From Bacteroidales bacterium (GTDB taxonomy: Bacteria > Bacteroidota > Bacteroidia > Bacteroidales > UBA932), in assembly GCA_023227835.1 (NCBI GenBank), contig JALOCI010000008.1:1-64000 (forward strand): a DNA stretch of 64,000 bases. Direction: 5' to 3'. The notes beneath the pieces are model-generated. The model saw nothing but the letters and a program-made list of their open reading frames with translations, did no database searches and was not told where the DNA came from. Below are positions 17,868 to 26,676 of this stretch, one piece after another. Each line of letters begins with the position of its first letter. Position 1 is the first letter of the stretch. The translations under genes and the position numbers were made by a program.

Positions 17868-18248
17868 ATGAAAAAAGGAAAAGAGTTGAAAGAGCTGACA
17901 AAAGCTGAGTTACAGGTTATGCAGCTGTTATGGGGAAGAGGAAAAGCCTTTGTCAATGAGTTGATGGATGACATTCCTGATCCCAAACCTGCATATAATA
18001 CAGTATCTACAATAATCCGTATTCTTGAGAAGAAAGGTTTCGTGGCGCATGATTCATACGGAAAGTCTCACCAATATTATCCTTTGGTGGAGAGAGAGAC
18101 ATATCTTAACGGCTATGTGGGAAACATGCTCTCATCATTTTTTTCCGGTTCAGTCTCAAACATGGTTTCATTTCTCTCAAAAAAAGAGGAGATATCACTG
18201 AAGGAGGCTGAGGAGATTTTGAATATCCTTAAGAAGAACAAATCATGA
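17868..18248 (+). CDS. BlaI/MecI/CopY-family transcriptional repressor
   Basis: 126 residues. A winged-helix domain covers about residues 8-80 (LTKAELQVMQLLWGRGKAFV, then PAYNTVSTIIRILEKKGFV), and the C-terminal helices (about 85-126) serve dimerisation. Repressors of this family are inactivated by cleavage triggered by a partner M56 metalloprotease, which is encoded immediately downstream with an ATGA overlap. Operator-like dyads lie just upstream of the start. No beta-lactamase gene is nearby, so the regulated function is not penicillin resistance on this evidence. Confidence 0.9.
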   Translation: MKKGKELKELTKAELQVMQLLWGRGKAFVNELMDDIPDPKPAYNTVSTIIRILEKKGFVAHDSYGKSHQYYPLVERETYLNGYVGNMLSSFFSGSVSNMVSFLSKKEEISLKEAEEILNILKKNKS

Positions 18249-19738
18249 CACAGCTTATTTTATATATAGTAAAATCGCTTTTGTGCGGAGCCCTCTTCTG
18301 GCTATTGTACAAAACCGTTGCAGAAAGGAAGTGCAGCTATGGCGTTCAGAGAATTTACCTCCTTTTGTCGACACTGTTTACGACTCTATTCCCTTTGATA
18401 GCAATACCGGTGTTTAAAGGGAGTATCCCTGAGATCAGACTACCTGAAATTATTATAAGACCAGACGGGTCCGGAGGTGTGGCTGAGAGTGCGGGTAATA
18501 TTCAAAGTGCAGATACCGGAATCTATCTGGAAAAAATCTTCTATGTAGCGGCGGTGTTGTATGCCATATATCTCCTGTTTCAGATATCGCTCCTTGCGGC
18601 AATGTACCTTACAGGGGAGAAAAGAAGCATTGATGGAGTCCGTATTGTTTTTAACAACAATGTGAAGTCACCCTTCTCATTTTTAAAGACCATTTTCTTA
18701 AATAAAAAGCTTCTTGATGATACAACAGAGACTCAAATGTTGTTATGCCACGAAAGTGCGCACATATCAAGAAGACATAGCGGGGATTTGCTGTTCGTAT
18801 CAATCTTGAAGATTTTTCAATGGTTCAACCCTTTCATATTCCTCTCCGGAAAGGCTTTGGCATCAGTCCATGAGTTCCAGGCAGATGAGGATGTCATAGA
18901 AAGAGGTTATGATGTGGATAGTTATCAGAGGTTTATACTCTCAATTCAATTTGGAATTTCACCCTTATTAGCTAATAGGTTAAATAATTCATTAACAATT
19001 AAAAGACTTAGAAAAATGAGCATCTTGATTAAAAAGAAAACATCAATGGCCGGAGTTGTTCTTCTGTCATTGTCTGCGCTCGCTCTCTTCATCGGTATTT
19101 CATGCGTGACCTTGGAAGAGGTTAAGGCAGCAGTGCCGGACAAGCTGGTAGCGGGTGTATTTGACCAACAAGAGAAGAAGGTCTCGACAACGCCTGCTTC
19201 TACTGCTAAAGCAGCGCCGTCGAATGTAACAACAACACAGAATAAACCTGTACAAAAGAAAGTAAAGACCACAACCACAACTACAACAGTTACAAAAAAG
19301 GTAGTTGTAGAAGAGGTTTCACCAACCACTACGAAAACTGACATTATCATAAACACTCAGGAGGATGAGATGGTTCCTATTACAAGAGGAGATGTAAAAG
19401 TGTACGGACCGGATGAGGTGGTTCCTTTTCAGGTAGTTGAGGTTAAGCCGACATTCCAGGGCGGAGACGAAAACGTTTTTACAAAGTGGGTCTTCGAACA
19501 GTTAAAATACCCTGCAGATGCTGTTAAAGGCAAGGTGCAGGGTAGAGTAATCCTCCAGTTCACTATAGACGAGGAGGGAAATGTGGGCAATGTAAAGGTT
19601 GTCAGAGGTGCTGCACCTTCGTTGGATCAGGAGGCACTAAGGGTTGTCGCAATGTCTCCGAAGTGGACTCCCGGTTCCCAGAGAGGGAAGAATGTCAAGG
19701 TACGTTATATATTCCCTGTCATTTTCCAACTCAGGTAG
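18245..19738 (+). CDS. BlaR1-type M56 metallopeptidase fused to a TonB C-terminal domain
   Basis: 497 residues. Hydrophobic helices near 1-50 and 95-120 place it in the inner membrane. The M56 zinc site is His169-Glu-Ser-Ala-His173 with HEFQADEDVIERGYD downstream supplying the third ligand region. A further membrane span (about 268-285) leads into a Thr/Lys/Val-rich periplasmic linker and a TonB-like domain (about 395-497, with PTFQGGDENVF, YPADA, GRVILQFTIDEEGNV and VRYIFPVIFQL). The fusion is known in Bacteroidota and links sensing of an outer signal to cleavage of the BlaI repressor encoded upstream. The actual stimulus is unknown. Confidence 0.88.
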   Translation: MTQLILYIVKSLLCGALFWLLYKTVAERKCSYGVQRIYLLLSTLFTTLFPLIAIPVFKGSIPEIRLPEIIIRPDGSGGVAESAGNIQSADTGIYLEKIFYVAAVLYAIYLLFQISLLAAMYLTGEKRSIDGVRIVFNNNVKSPFSFLKTIFLNKKLLDDTTETQMLLCHESAHISRRHSGDLLFVSILKIFQWFNPFIFLSGKALASVHEFQADEDVIERGYDVDSYQRFILSIQFGISPLLANRLNNSLTIKRLRKMSILIKKKTSMAGVVLLSLSALALFIGISCVTLEEVKAAVPDKLVAGVFDQQEKKVSTTPASTAKAAPSNVTTTQNKPVQKKVKTTTTTTTVTKKVVVEEVSPTTTKTDIIINTQEDEMVPITRGDVKVYGPDEVVPFQVVEVKPTFQGGDENVFTKWVFEQLKYPADAVKGKVQGRVILQFTIDEEGNVGNVKVVRGAAPSLDQEALRVVAMSPKWTPGSQRGKNVKVRYIFPVIFQLR

Positions 19739-19743
19739 TCTGA

Positions 19744-21723
19744 TCAGAGTCTGACCTCAACCCCGCACTTTATCCATCTGCCGGGTTGGGGCAGATTTCC
19801 TATATAGAGATAATCCTCGTCAAAAAGATTGGTTATATCCAAGGAGAGATTATATTTCCCCCTGTTCCAGAATACCTTCAGATCCGCAAGCATGAACCCT
19901 TTGTAAGGAACTTCGGTGTTCTCCTTGCCAAGATATGTCCCCTCTCTCTTCTGGTAGCTGAAAACCCAACTGGCTCCCAAATTCCCGGCAATGTTGTGGT
20001 CAATGGTGAGTGCAGCCTTGTGTCTGAGAAAATCTGTCGCATAGAGCGAATGCATCCCCGGGCTATTCTTACTAACATCAAGATAGGCGTATATAAGGCT
20101 TATACTTTTAAATGGCCCGTAGTTCATGATATATTTAAGATTGTACTCTGCTCCGGTGGAATTGACATTCGTGATATTGCTCGCACTCCACTGGTCTGAT
20201 CCGCTCTCCCGGGTCCAGTCTATCATCCTTATCCCCCGTCTGTAGAATGTGTACAGAGAAGAAGAGAAGTTGTATTTCGTGTATTTAATGCCTATACGGC
20301 CTGTTATCATCTCTTCCGGATTAAGATTCATATTTCCAGTCTGAGTAGGACTCTTGTAATACAGGTCCGTAAAAGTCGGATTTCTGAAAGAGTTGTTGAT
20401 CCAGGCATTTGCCTCCAGATAAGGAGAAATGTTGTAGGAACCTGAAATTCCGTAGCAAAGGTGTGTCAGATTGCCCGATTTTTCCAGTGTAATACCAGCA
20501 TTCAGACGCCACCTTCCAATAACTTCAGTTTGTTTAATATAAAGTGTCGGTAAATCCCGTTGTTTTGAGCGAGTGTACTCTTTGTTATCTTCAAACGGGA
20601 CCCGTTTTCCGCTTTTCAGCGGATCTCCGAGGACGGTGCTGTATATATGCTCTGTCCTGTAGCCGGCACCTATCATCGTCGTGCTATTAGTGCTCCATCT
20701 CCTGGCTGCTTCAGCGGAAAGTCCGTAGATGTCGTTTTGATGGTAATTGTGCCCGGTATACCATGATGCTGCATCATAGCGGAATAGCTCAAACCTGTCG
20801 TAATGCCTGCGTTGATATATAGAGCTTCGTATTTGCCAATGTTTGCTTTCATATAGGTATTGTACGGAAGAGAGAAATGTCCGTATCTCCTCAAATTGTT
20901 CCGGATATGCCACGGAGTAGAAACTGTTCGCCCCATACTCCTTATGCTGATATCCTCCTGTGAAAGTCAGAGAGTGACCATTATGGATATTGAAAACAAT
21001 ATTTGAAAACAGGTTTGAAATTTTAAAATCGGTATTTTCGGAATAACCGTCAGACTGATTGTACCCACCTCCAATCTGTCCGGAAAGAGCTCCTCCGGAA
21101 AATCCGATATTGCCGGTTCCATTTACATATCCATAACTACCGCCTGAAAGACTTGCACTGATTTCACTTTTAGAAGGGTTTCGGGTGATTATATTTATTG
21201 CACCCGGCCCTTGTAACACCTCAATGCGCTCTATCTGTGAAAGCTCGATCGGAATATCAAGAGAGTAGTGCCCGGTTTGAGGGTCTGTGTAGTTTATTCC
21301 ATTGATCATAACCATTGATTGATCAAATGTCCCGCCGAGAATGTTCAGGTCTGCCTGTACACCTTCGCTGCCACGGCTGCGAAGGTCAATCCCGGAGAAG
21401 TGTCGCAAAAGATCGGGAAGGTTTTTTACAGCGGCCTGTTCTATTTCGCTCCTCTGGATAACCGATGCGATTCTGACCAGAGGCTGGAATGGCGTGGGTC
21501 GTTCTGTGTTAATTACAAGCTCTTCAAGAGCCCGGATGGTGTCATTGTCACTTTTGGTGCTGCTCTGAGCGAGCAGAGGCTGGCTTCTCATGACCAGAAT
21601 TGAGCATGATACAGACAGTACTCCTATCTTTATCAGCTTTCCCATGGATGCAAAAGCAGCCCAGGGTGCGCGTTTCCATCTTTTGAAACAGATGGGGGTG
21701 CAATTTTTTCTTGTTTTGTACAT
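19744..21723 (-). CDS. TonB-dependent receptor (BtuB/FepA-like)
   Basis: The chosen start at 21723 gives 659 residues beginning MYKTRKNCTPICFKRW, a leader pattern I recognise from Bacteroidales TonB receptors (CFKRW...AAFAS.G..IKIGVLSVSCSI). A longer frame to 21774 adds an unlikely N-terminus. The leader is followed by LLAQ, a plug domain (VIQRSEIEQAAVKNLPDLLR, then IERIEVLQGPGAINIITRNP) and a 22-strand-like barrel. There is no N-terminal regulatory sandwich, as in cobalamin or siderophore receptors. The substrate is unknown, and no cobalamin riboswitch was recognised upstream. The gene ends 5 bp from the convergent M56 gene and diverges from the M20 gene. Confidence 0.85.
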   Translation of the reverse strand: MYKTRKNCTPICFKRWKRAPWAAFASMGKLIKIGVLSVSCSILVMRSQPLLAQSSTKSDNDTIRALEELVINTERPTPFQPLVRIASVIQRSEIEQAAVKNLPDLLRHFSGIDLRSRGSEGVQADLNILGGTFDQSMVMINGINYTDPQTGHYSLDIPIELSQIERIEVLQGPGAINIITRNPSKSEISASLSGGSYGYVNGTGNIGFSGGALSGQIGGGYNQSDGYSENTDFKISNLFSNIVFNIHNGHSLTFTGGYQHKEYGANSFYSVAYPEQFEEIRTFLSSVQYLYESKHWQIRSSIYQRRHYDRFELFRYDAASWYTGHNYHQNDIYGLSAEAARRWSTNSTTMIGAGYRTEHIYSTVLGDPLKSGKRVPFEDNKEYTRSKQRDLPTLYIKQTEVIGRWRLNAGITLEKSGNLTHLCYGISGSYNISPYLEANAWINNSFRNPTFTDLYYKSPTQTGNMNLNPEEMITGRIGIKYTKYNFSSSLYTFYRRGIRMIDWTRESGSDQWSASNITNVNSTGAEYNLKYIMNYGPFKSISLIYAYLDVSKNSPGMHSLYATDFLRHKAALTIDHNIAGNLGASWVFSYQKREGTYLGKENTEVPYKGFMLADLKVFWNRGKYNLSLDITNLFDEDYLYIGNLPQPGRWIKCGVEVRL

Positions 21724-21739
21724 TTTTAATGGTTTTAAT

Positions 21740-21756
21740 TTTTGCGACGTGCAAAA
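21740..21756. promoter_or_regulatory. Dyad between the TonB receptor and M20 genes
   Basis: TTTTGCGACGTGCAAAA has perfect 6-bp arms around a 5-bp centre. It sits 16 bp upstream of the receptor start and about 60 bp upstream of the M20 start, so it could be an operator for either gene. No regulator was identified. Confidence 0.35.
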
Positions 21757-21791
21757 TTGGGATAATAAGAGCACATGCTAAAATTTTTACA

Positions 21792-21799
21792 TAAATTTG
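21792..21799 (+). promoter_or_regulatory. Candidate -7 element of the M20 gene
   Basis: TAAATTTG matches the Bacteroidota TAnnTTTG motif 15 bp before the ATG at 21815. No clear TTG was found at the -33 position. Confidence 0.4.
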
Positions 21800-21814
21800 A
21801 GAAAACAACTAGTG

Positions 21815-22975
21815 ATGAAAGACACACGACTATTGAAAGCGTTGCTGTTTATGACCATGATAACCATGAATATAGAAATGAAATCTCAGGATAATCTGAT
21901 ATTAATAAGGGAGAGACTGCATGCAATACCTGAATACTCTCACAAGGAGGAGAAGACAGCAGAGGCAGTTCTGGAATACCTGTCAAAAACAGATCCGGAC
22001 AGATTGTTTAAAAATGTAGGAGGTTATGGTATAATTGCAGAGTACAAGGGCAACCATCCTGGGCCGTCAAAGATGTTCCGATGTGAATTGGATGCCATTA
22101 AAACGGAGAGCGGATTCAAACACTTGTGTGGGCATGACGGTCACATGGCAATCATACTTGGACTCGCACAAAGATTGCGTGAAAACCGAGATTTTGCAGG
22201 AACTATCTATCTGTTGTTCCAACCGGCAGAGGAGGTAGGAGAAGGGGCTGCATTGATGATTAAAGACATGAAAGGGATGAATCTCAAATTCGATTATGTT
22301 TTTGCTCTTCACAACAATCCGAACTATGAGCTCAACAAGGTTATCATACATCGTGGTACGTATGCGGCAGCCTCTGTGGGCATGGAGCTCCGGTTTGCAG
22401 GAGAGGCATCACATGCGGCATATCCCGAACAGGCTCACTCTCCTACGGATGCTATTTTTTCTGTAATATCAGAACTTAAAAGGTTAAACAATTCCACAGG
22501 GATTTTTGACGGATTCGTGCTTTCAACAGTAGTTAATGTTGAGATAGGAGAGGCAAATTACGGAGTGACCCCGGGGGATGGTGTTCTGAGGCTCACACTG
22601 AGAGGATTCAAAGATGCCGGTCTTGAGAAGCTCTGTTCAACAGTAGAGGGATTGGCCACCGGTTTTGCAAAAAGGGACAAGCTTAATCTCTGCGTAAGCT
22701 ATCATGACAGATTCCCGGCCACTGTAAACACTGATGTGGCCAATAGTATGGTAGTTAAAGCGGCGGAGTCCACCGGTCATGAGATTATTTATACAGACGA
22801 GCCGGGGCGTGGATCAGATGATTTCTGCCACTTTACAACAGGGGCACAGGCATCATATTTTGATATAGGAAATGGAAAAGAAGCACCGGACATCCACAAG
22901 CCTGACTACCGGTTTTCTGATGAAATCCTGTCACCCTCTCTGGATATCCTGGATTATTTGGTTTTCAGGATGTAA
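21815..22975 (+). CDS. M20 family amidohydrolase/peptidase
   Basis: The ATG at 21815 gives 386 residues; in-frame TTG 21797 and GTG 21812 are less likely. A hydrophobic start (LLKALLFMTMITMNIEMKSQ) may be a signal peptide. Motifs: HAIPEYSHKEEKTA, CGHDGHMA (metal site), PAEEVGEGA (catalytic Glu pair), ALHNNP, and ASHAAYPEQAHSPTDA in the lid domain, all typical of M20D enzymes such as N-acyl-amino-acid and indole-acetyl-amino-acid hydrolases. The Cys of CGHDGH occupies a metal-ligand place, as in many M20D members. It would release amino acids from N-acyl or peptide precursors. It diverges from a TonB receptor, and its 3' end overlaps purN convergently by 22 bp. Confidence 0.85.
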   Translation: MKDTRLLKALLFMTMITMNIEMKSQDNLILIRERLHAIPEYSHKEEKTAEAVLEYLSKTDPDRLFKNVGGYGIIAEYKGNHPGPSKMFRCELDAIKTESGFKHLCGHDGHMAIILGLAQRLRENRDFAGTIYLLFQPAEEVGEGAALMIKDMKGMNLKFDYVFALHNNPNYELNKVIIHRGTYAAASVGMELRFAGEASHAAYPEQAHSPTDAIFSVISELKRLNNSTGIFDGFVLSTVVNVEIGEANYGVTPGDGVLRLTLRGFKDAGLEKLCSTVEGLATGFAKRDKLNLCVSYHDRFPATVNTDVANSMVVKAAESTGHEIIYTDEPGRGSDDFCHFTTGAQASYFDIGNGKEAPDIHKPDYRFSDEILSPSLDILDYLVFRM

Positions 22976-23532
22976 TTCTCTATAGACTCCGGGAAATATC
23001 TCTGTTCCAGCTCGTGTATCTTAGATGCAAGATCCTCCGGAGTATCCTCCTTGCCGATAGTGCACTTTGCCTGGAAAAGAGTTTCGCCCTTGTCGTAATC
23101 TGCATCGATTATGTGTACTGTTATACCGGATTCCTTTTCTCCTGCTGCTATTACAGCCTCATGCACATGCATACCATGCATTCCTTTACCTCCGTATTTT
23201 GGTAATAATGCAGGATGAATATTAATAATCCGTTTGTGATATTTGTTAAGCAGCCTTTCAGGAATCTTCAGTAGAAATCCGGCAAGGATTATAAATTCTA
23301 TACTTTTTTCAGATAGCAAGTCGTCAATGTATGTGCCATCCTCTAGTTGTTTTTTGTTGAATACAACTGAAGGGATATTGAGTTGTCTCGCTCTTTCCAG
23401 CACATAGGCATCTTTTTTGTTGCAAAGAACCAAGCTGACTTCGCACAGGGATTTATCGCCGAAATATTTTATGATGTTTTCTGCATTTGTGCCTGACCCT
23501 GAGGCGAAAATGGCAATTTTTATACAACTCAT
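22954..23532 (-). CDS. purN: Phosphoribosylglycinamide formyltransferase
   Basis: 192 residues from ATG 23532 (MSCIKIAIFASGSGTNAENI); an upstream in-frame ATG at 23553 adds seven residues and lies within the -7 element. It transfers formyl from 10-formyl-THF to GAR, step three of purine synthesis. Motifs: GSGTN phosphate loop, AGFLLKIPERLL, NIHPALLPKYGG (Asn and His of the active site) and HIIDADYDKGETL (catalytic Asp). Length fits the family (about 190-210). It stands alone rather than in a purine operon. Confidence 0.93.
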   Translation of the reverse strand: MSCIKIAIFASGSGTNAENIIKYFGDKSLCEVSLVLCNKKDAYVLERARQLNIPSVVFNKKQLEDGTYIDDLLSEKSIEFIILAGFLLKIPERLLNKYHKRIINIHPALLPKYGGKGMHGMHVHEAVIAAGEKESGITVHIIDADYDKGETLFQAKCTIGKEDTPEDLASKIHELEQRYFPESIENYILKTK

Positions 23533-23550
23533 TATTAGCATATTAAAGCG

Positions 23551-23558
23551 CAAAGATA
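23551..23558 (-). promoter_or_regulatory. Candidate -7 element of purN
   Basis: On the minus strand this reads TATCTTTG, a TAnnTTTG match 18 bp upstream of the purN ATG at 23532. Confidence 0.4.
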
Positions 23559-23733
23559 GTAAAAAAACTTAATTACGAAACCTGTTTATAATTATACCGA
23601 AGTTTGTATATGAAAGATAATTAGGAATATATAACTTCACTCGGCAGAAATTTCTTTTTTACATTTTTTTTGTTTTTCTTTGCAACCTGGTTTTGAAAAT
23701 AAATACAATTATTATTAACTAATTTTTTTAATT

Positions 23734-23970
23734 ATGGCAGACATTAATGCAAAGGTTAAAGCCATCATCGTTGACAAGTTGGGCGTTGAGGAATCAGAGG
23801 TAACACCAACTGCAAGTTTTACTAATGATTTAGGTGCTGACTCACTCGATACAGTAGAACTTATCATGGAATTCGAAAAGGCTTTCGGTATTACAATTCC
23901 TGACGAAGCAGCTGAGAAAATCTCGACTGTAGGAGATGCTATCTCTTACATTGAAAAGAACGCAAAATAA
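23734..23970 (+). CDS. acpP: Acyl carrier protein
   Basis: 78 residues, acidic, with the phosphopantetheine attachment Ser37 in GADSLDTVEL. It carries growing acyl chains for fatty acid synthesis in the cytoplasm. fabF follows 16 bp downstream, the usual acpP-fabF pair. The 180 bp upstream is T-rich and probably contains the promoter, though no clean TAnnTTTG match was found; TTTCTTTG at 23675-23682 is the nearest. Confidence 0.97.
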   Translation: MADINAKVKAIIVDKLGVEESEVTPTASFTNDLGADSLDTVELIMEFEKAFGITIPDEAAEKISTVGDAISYIEKNAK

Positions 23971-23986
23971 ATTTCCAAACAAGCAC

Positions 23987-25240
23987 ATGGAATTAAAACG
24001 AGTTGTAGTTACCGGTATAGGAACAATTAATCCACTGGGAGACAATGTCCAGGATTATTTCAGGAATCTGGACGAAGGTGTCAACGGGTGTGGTCCTATT
24101 ACCCGTTTTGACACTACTCTGTTCAAAACAAAATTTGCTTGTGAAATCAAAAATTTCGAACCGAGTAAATATGGTATTGACCGTAAAGAAGAGCGTAAGC
24201 TCGACCTCTATTCTCAATTTGCCCTCATAGCTGCTGACCAGGCGGTGAAAGACAGCAATATTGACTCGGAGAAAATCGATCCGGACAGGATAGGAGTGAT
24301 ACTCGGCTCAGGTATAGGTGGTATTAACACCCTGTACAGTGAGGTAGAGGGCTATGTCGAAGGCGGAAAGGTGCCTCGATTTAGCCCCTTTATCATTCCA
24401 AAAATGATTCCCGACATAGCGCCGGGCCTTATATCAATGAAGTATAACTTCAGGGGGCCTAACTATGCCACAGTATCTGCGTGCGCATCTTCTACACATG
24501 CCATGGCAGACGCCCTCTCATACATAAAACTCGGCAAAGCCGATATTATTGTTACCGGAGGATCTGAAGCAGGAATCTCTATTCCAAGCATAGGCGGATT
24601 TAATTCAGCCCAGGCTCTATCTACAAGAAATGACGATCCTCAGCATGCTTCAAGACCTTTTGACAAAAACCGTGATGGTTTTGTTATGGGAGAAGGCTCG
24701 GGCGTTCTGATTTTTGAAGAGTATGAGCATGCAAAAGCCAGAGGTGCCAAAATCTACTGTGAAGTGTCGGGCGCAGCTATGACAGCTGATGCTTACCATA
24801 TTACCGCTCCTCATCCGGAAGGCTTTGGGGCGATTCAGGTGATGAAGCTGGCTCTTGAGGATGCCGGTATGAAGCCTGAAGACGTTGATTACATCAATGT
24901 ACACGGCACATCAACTCCATTGGGAGATATTGCTGAGTTAAAGGCTGTTAAGGCTGTATTCGGCGAACATGCATACAAATTGAACATCAGTTCGACAAAA
25001 TCAATGCATGGTCACCTTCTCGGAGCAACAGGCGCAATCGAGGCCTTGGCATGTATCCACGCAATTAATGACAGTATCGTTCCGCCTACTATCAACTTTG
25101 AGGAAGAGGATCCGGAGATCGATTACAAGCTAAACCTAACCCTAAACCACGCCCAGAAGCGTGAAGTAAATGCTGCACTGAATAATACCTTTGGATTCGG
25201 AGGACATAACTCCTCAATCATATTCAGAAAAATCAAGTAA
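23987..25240 (+). CDS. fabF: Beta-ketoacyl-ACP synthase II
   Basis: 417 residues from ATG 23987 (MELKRVVVTGIGTINPLG); an in-frame upstream start at 23936 lies within acpP and is rejected. It condenses malonyl-ACP with acyl-ACP. The catalytic triad is Cys166 in SACASSTHAM, His in VHGTSTPLGD and His in KSMHGHLLGATG. Length and motif order fit FabF. It is co-transcribed with acpP and followed by a strong terminator. Confidence 0.97.
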   Translation: MELKRVVVTGIGTINPLGDNVQDYFRNLDEGVNGCGPITRFDTTLFKTKFACEIKNFEPSKYGIDRKEERKLDLYSQFALIAADQAVKDSNIDSEKIDPDRIGVILGSGIGGINTLYSEVEGYVEGGKVPRFSPFIIPKMIPDIAPGLISMKYNFRGPNYATVSACASSTHAMADALSYIKLGKADIIVTGGSEAGISIPSIGGFNSAQALSTRNDDPQHASRPFDKNRDGFVMGEGSGVLIFEEYEHAKARGAKIYCEVSGAAMTADAYHITAPHPEGFGAIQVMKLALEDAGMKPEDVDYINVHGTSTPLGDIAELKAVKAVFGEHAYKLNISSTKSMHGHLLGATGAIEALACIHAINDSIVPPTINFEEEDPEIDYKLNLTLNHAQKREVNAALNNTFGFGGHNSSIIFRKIK

Positions 25241-25260
25241 ATTTACGAACAAAAAATAGA

Positions 25261-25294
25261 AAAGAGGGTGCTGATTTTCAGACCCTCTTTTTTT
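25261..25294 (+). terminator. Terminator after acpP-fabF
   Basis: AAAGAGGGT (25261-25269) pairs with ACCCTCTTT (25282-25290), followed by a T run to 25294. Confidence 0.85.
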
Positions 25295-25317
25295 ATGTCA
25301 ATATGAAGCTGACTCTT

Positions 25318-26676
25318 TTACGGGAGAACAGAATAAGTTATATTAATCTTTGGTTTTCTTGTGCCGGAGGCGCCGTTGATTGTTGCCTTGCTGTATATTT
25401 GATTGTCAACATAATATGTAACACTTCCTGTGTAGGAGTTAGATACCTGTGTTATAGGAGTAATCCATGTGTACCACTTCTCTTCATCAAGAGTATTGTT
25501 AAGAACATGCTGAAGGAAAGTGCTTATGTCCAGAGAGAAATGGAAAAGTGATCTGTTAACTATGCCTGCGCCAACAGAATAGATGTCATTTATAGGGTAG
25601 TACATCTTAGATTCATAATCCTCAGAATAATATCTGTAAGCAAGGTATACAGATGCTGGAAACTGATCCATGACAGTATAGTCGTTAGGGAATTCGTATG
25701 GCAGTATCAGCTCTGCTTTTGCGATAAGTACCTTATTTAAATCAATGTTCTTATTTTGAGCCCAGGTAAGAAACTCCGCACGAACGTCTTTGAAGTTAAT
25801 GTATGGCTTAATGCCACCCATACCTTCAAGTAAAATCTTTTCCTGAGGAGCAGAAGTCTCAAGAGCTTTGGAACCGTGTGAGAAAATGTTTGTGTAGAAA
25901 CATTTGGAAGTTGATATGTGGTACATAAGAATACTATCCTTGTCAATATCATCGGCAGCAGACACATGTCTGTATTTCATTGTCATATATACTGATGAAG
26001 GATCTATCATGTTGAAACGGCCACCGGTAATCCCGCTTGGGACAGGATCCGTAGATAGGAAGAAGCCCTTAAACCTCTTGACAAATATACTTACAGAGTC
26101 TCTTTCGTCTTTTGAAGCAGAGAGCAGTTGCCTAGCATAGTCAAGATTCATTTCTATATTTATAGAGTCGCCTCCTGTATAGATAGCCGTGCCTATATTA
26201 AGTGGCGTGGCACTATAGTCATTACTTGACAATGAGTTACTGTACAGGGTTGTTGAGTCTATATCCTTATTAAGTGCGTAAAGGTATATATTCTGAGGAA
26301 TGCTCTCCTCTCCATCTATAAGGCAGAGAGTCTTGTCAACCCCTATCTCCATTCTTAGGTAAACAGGTTGCGGGTTGTCTCCGAAATCATTTTCCGTAAC
26401 GTATGGGATAACCTGAAAAGCGGCATTGCTGATTGTCCGTCCAAAATCCGGATCATTATAAGCACCGGTTACGAGATAATCAGGGAAGATAGACTGCAGT
26501 GAGTCTGTCATCTTCATCTGTATGGGTATGTTGACTGAGGCTGTACTTACGGTCAACTCGTGATCCGTAGGAATTAAATTATCTCCGACAGTCTTGTCGA
26601 CATTAATACATGAAATTGTGATTGCTGAAGAAACTAATAGTGCCGCAACAGATCGGAAATGAATCCTATTTGACAT
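25318..26676 (-). CDS. DUF4270 family lipoprotein
   Basis: 452 residues. The signal ends in AITISC, with Cys23 as probable lipidation site. GDNLIP and FPDYLVTGAYNDPDFGRTISNAAFQV near the N-terminus are typical of DUF4270, a Bacteroidota family of exported beta-rich proteins. Function is unknown. The gene overlaps the upstream GT5 gene by 11 bp, so translation is coupled; the same pairing with a GT5 protein occurs in many Bacteroidales. An opposite-strand frame at 25303-25551 is a shadow. Confidence 0.83.
   Translation of the reverse strand: MSNRIHFRSVAALLVSSAITISCINVDKTVGDNLIPTDHELTVSTASVNIPIQMKMTDSLQSIFPDYLVTGAYNDPDFGRTISNAAFQVIPYVTENDFGDNPQPVYLRMEIGVDKTLCLIDGEESIPQNIYLYALNKDIDSTTLYSNSLSSNDYSATPLNIGTAIYTGGDSINIEMNLDYARQLLSASKDERDSVSIFVKRFKGFFLSTDPVPSGITGGRFNMIDPSSVYMTMKYRHVSAADDIDKDSILMYHISTSKCFYTNIFSHGSKALETSAPQEKILLEGMGGIKPYINFKDVRAEFLTWAQNKNIDLNKVLIAKAELILPYEFPNDYTVMDQFPASVYLAYRYYSEDYESKMYYPINDIYSVGAGIVNRSLFHFSLDISTFLQHVLNNTLDEEKWYTWITPITQVSNSYTGSVTYYVDNQIYSKATINGASGTRKPKINITYSVLP

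Noticed and set aside
21724..21814. Cobalamin riboswitch upstream of the TonB receptor
   Set aside because: The leader is only a few dozen bases and no conserved B12-box-like sequence was seen.
25303..25551. Open frame of 82 codons on the plus strand
   Set aside because: It is antisense to the 3' end of the DUF4270 gene and begins inside the acpP-fabF terminator region.
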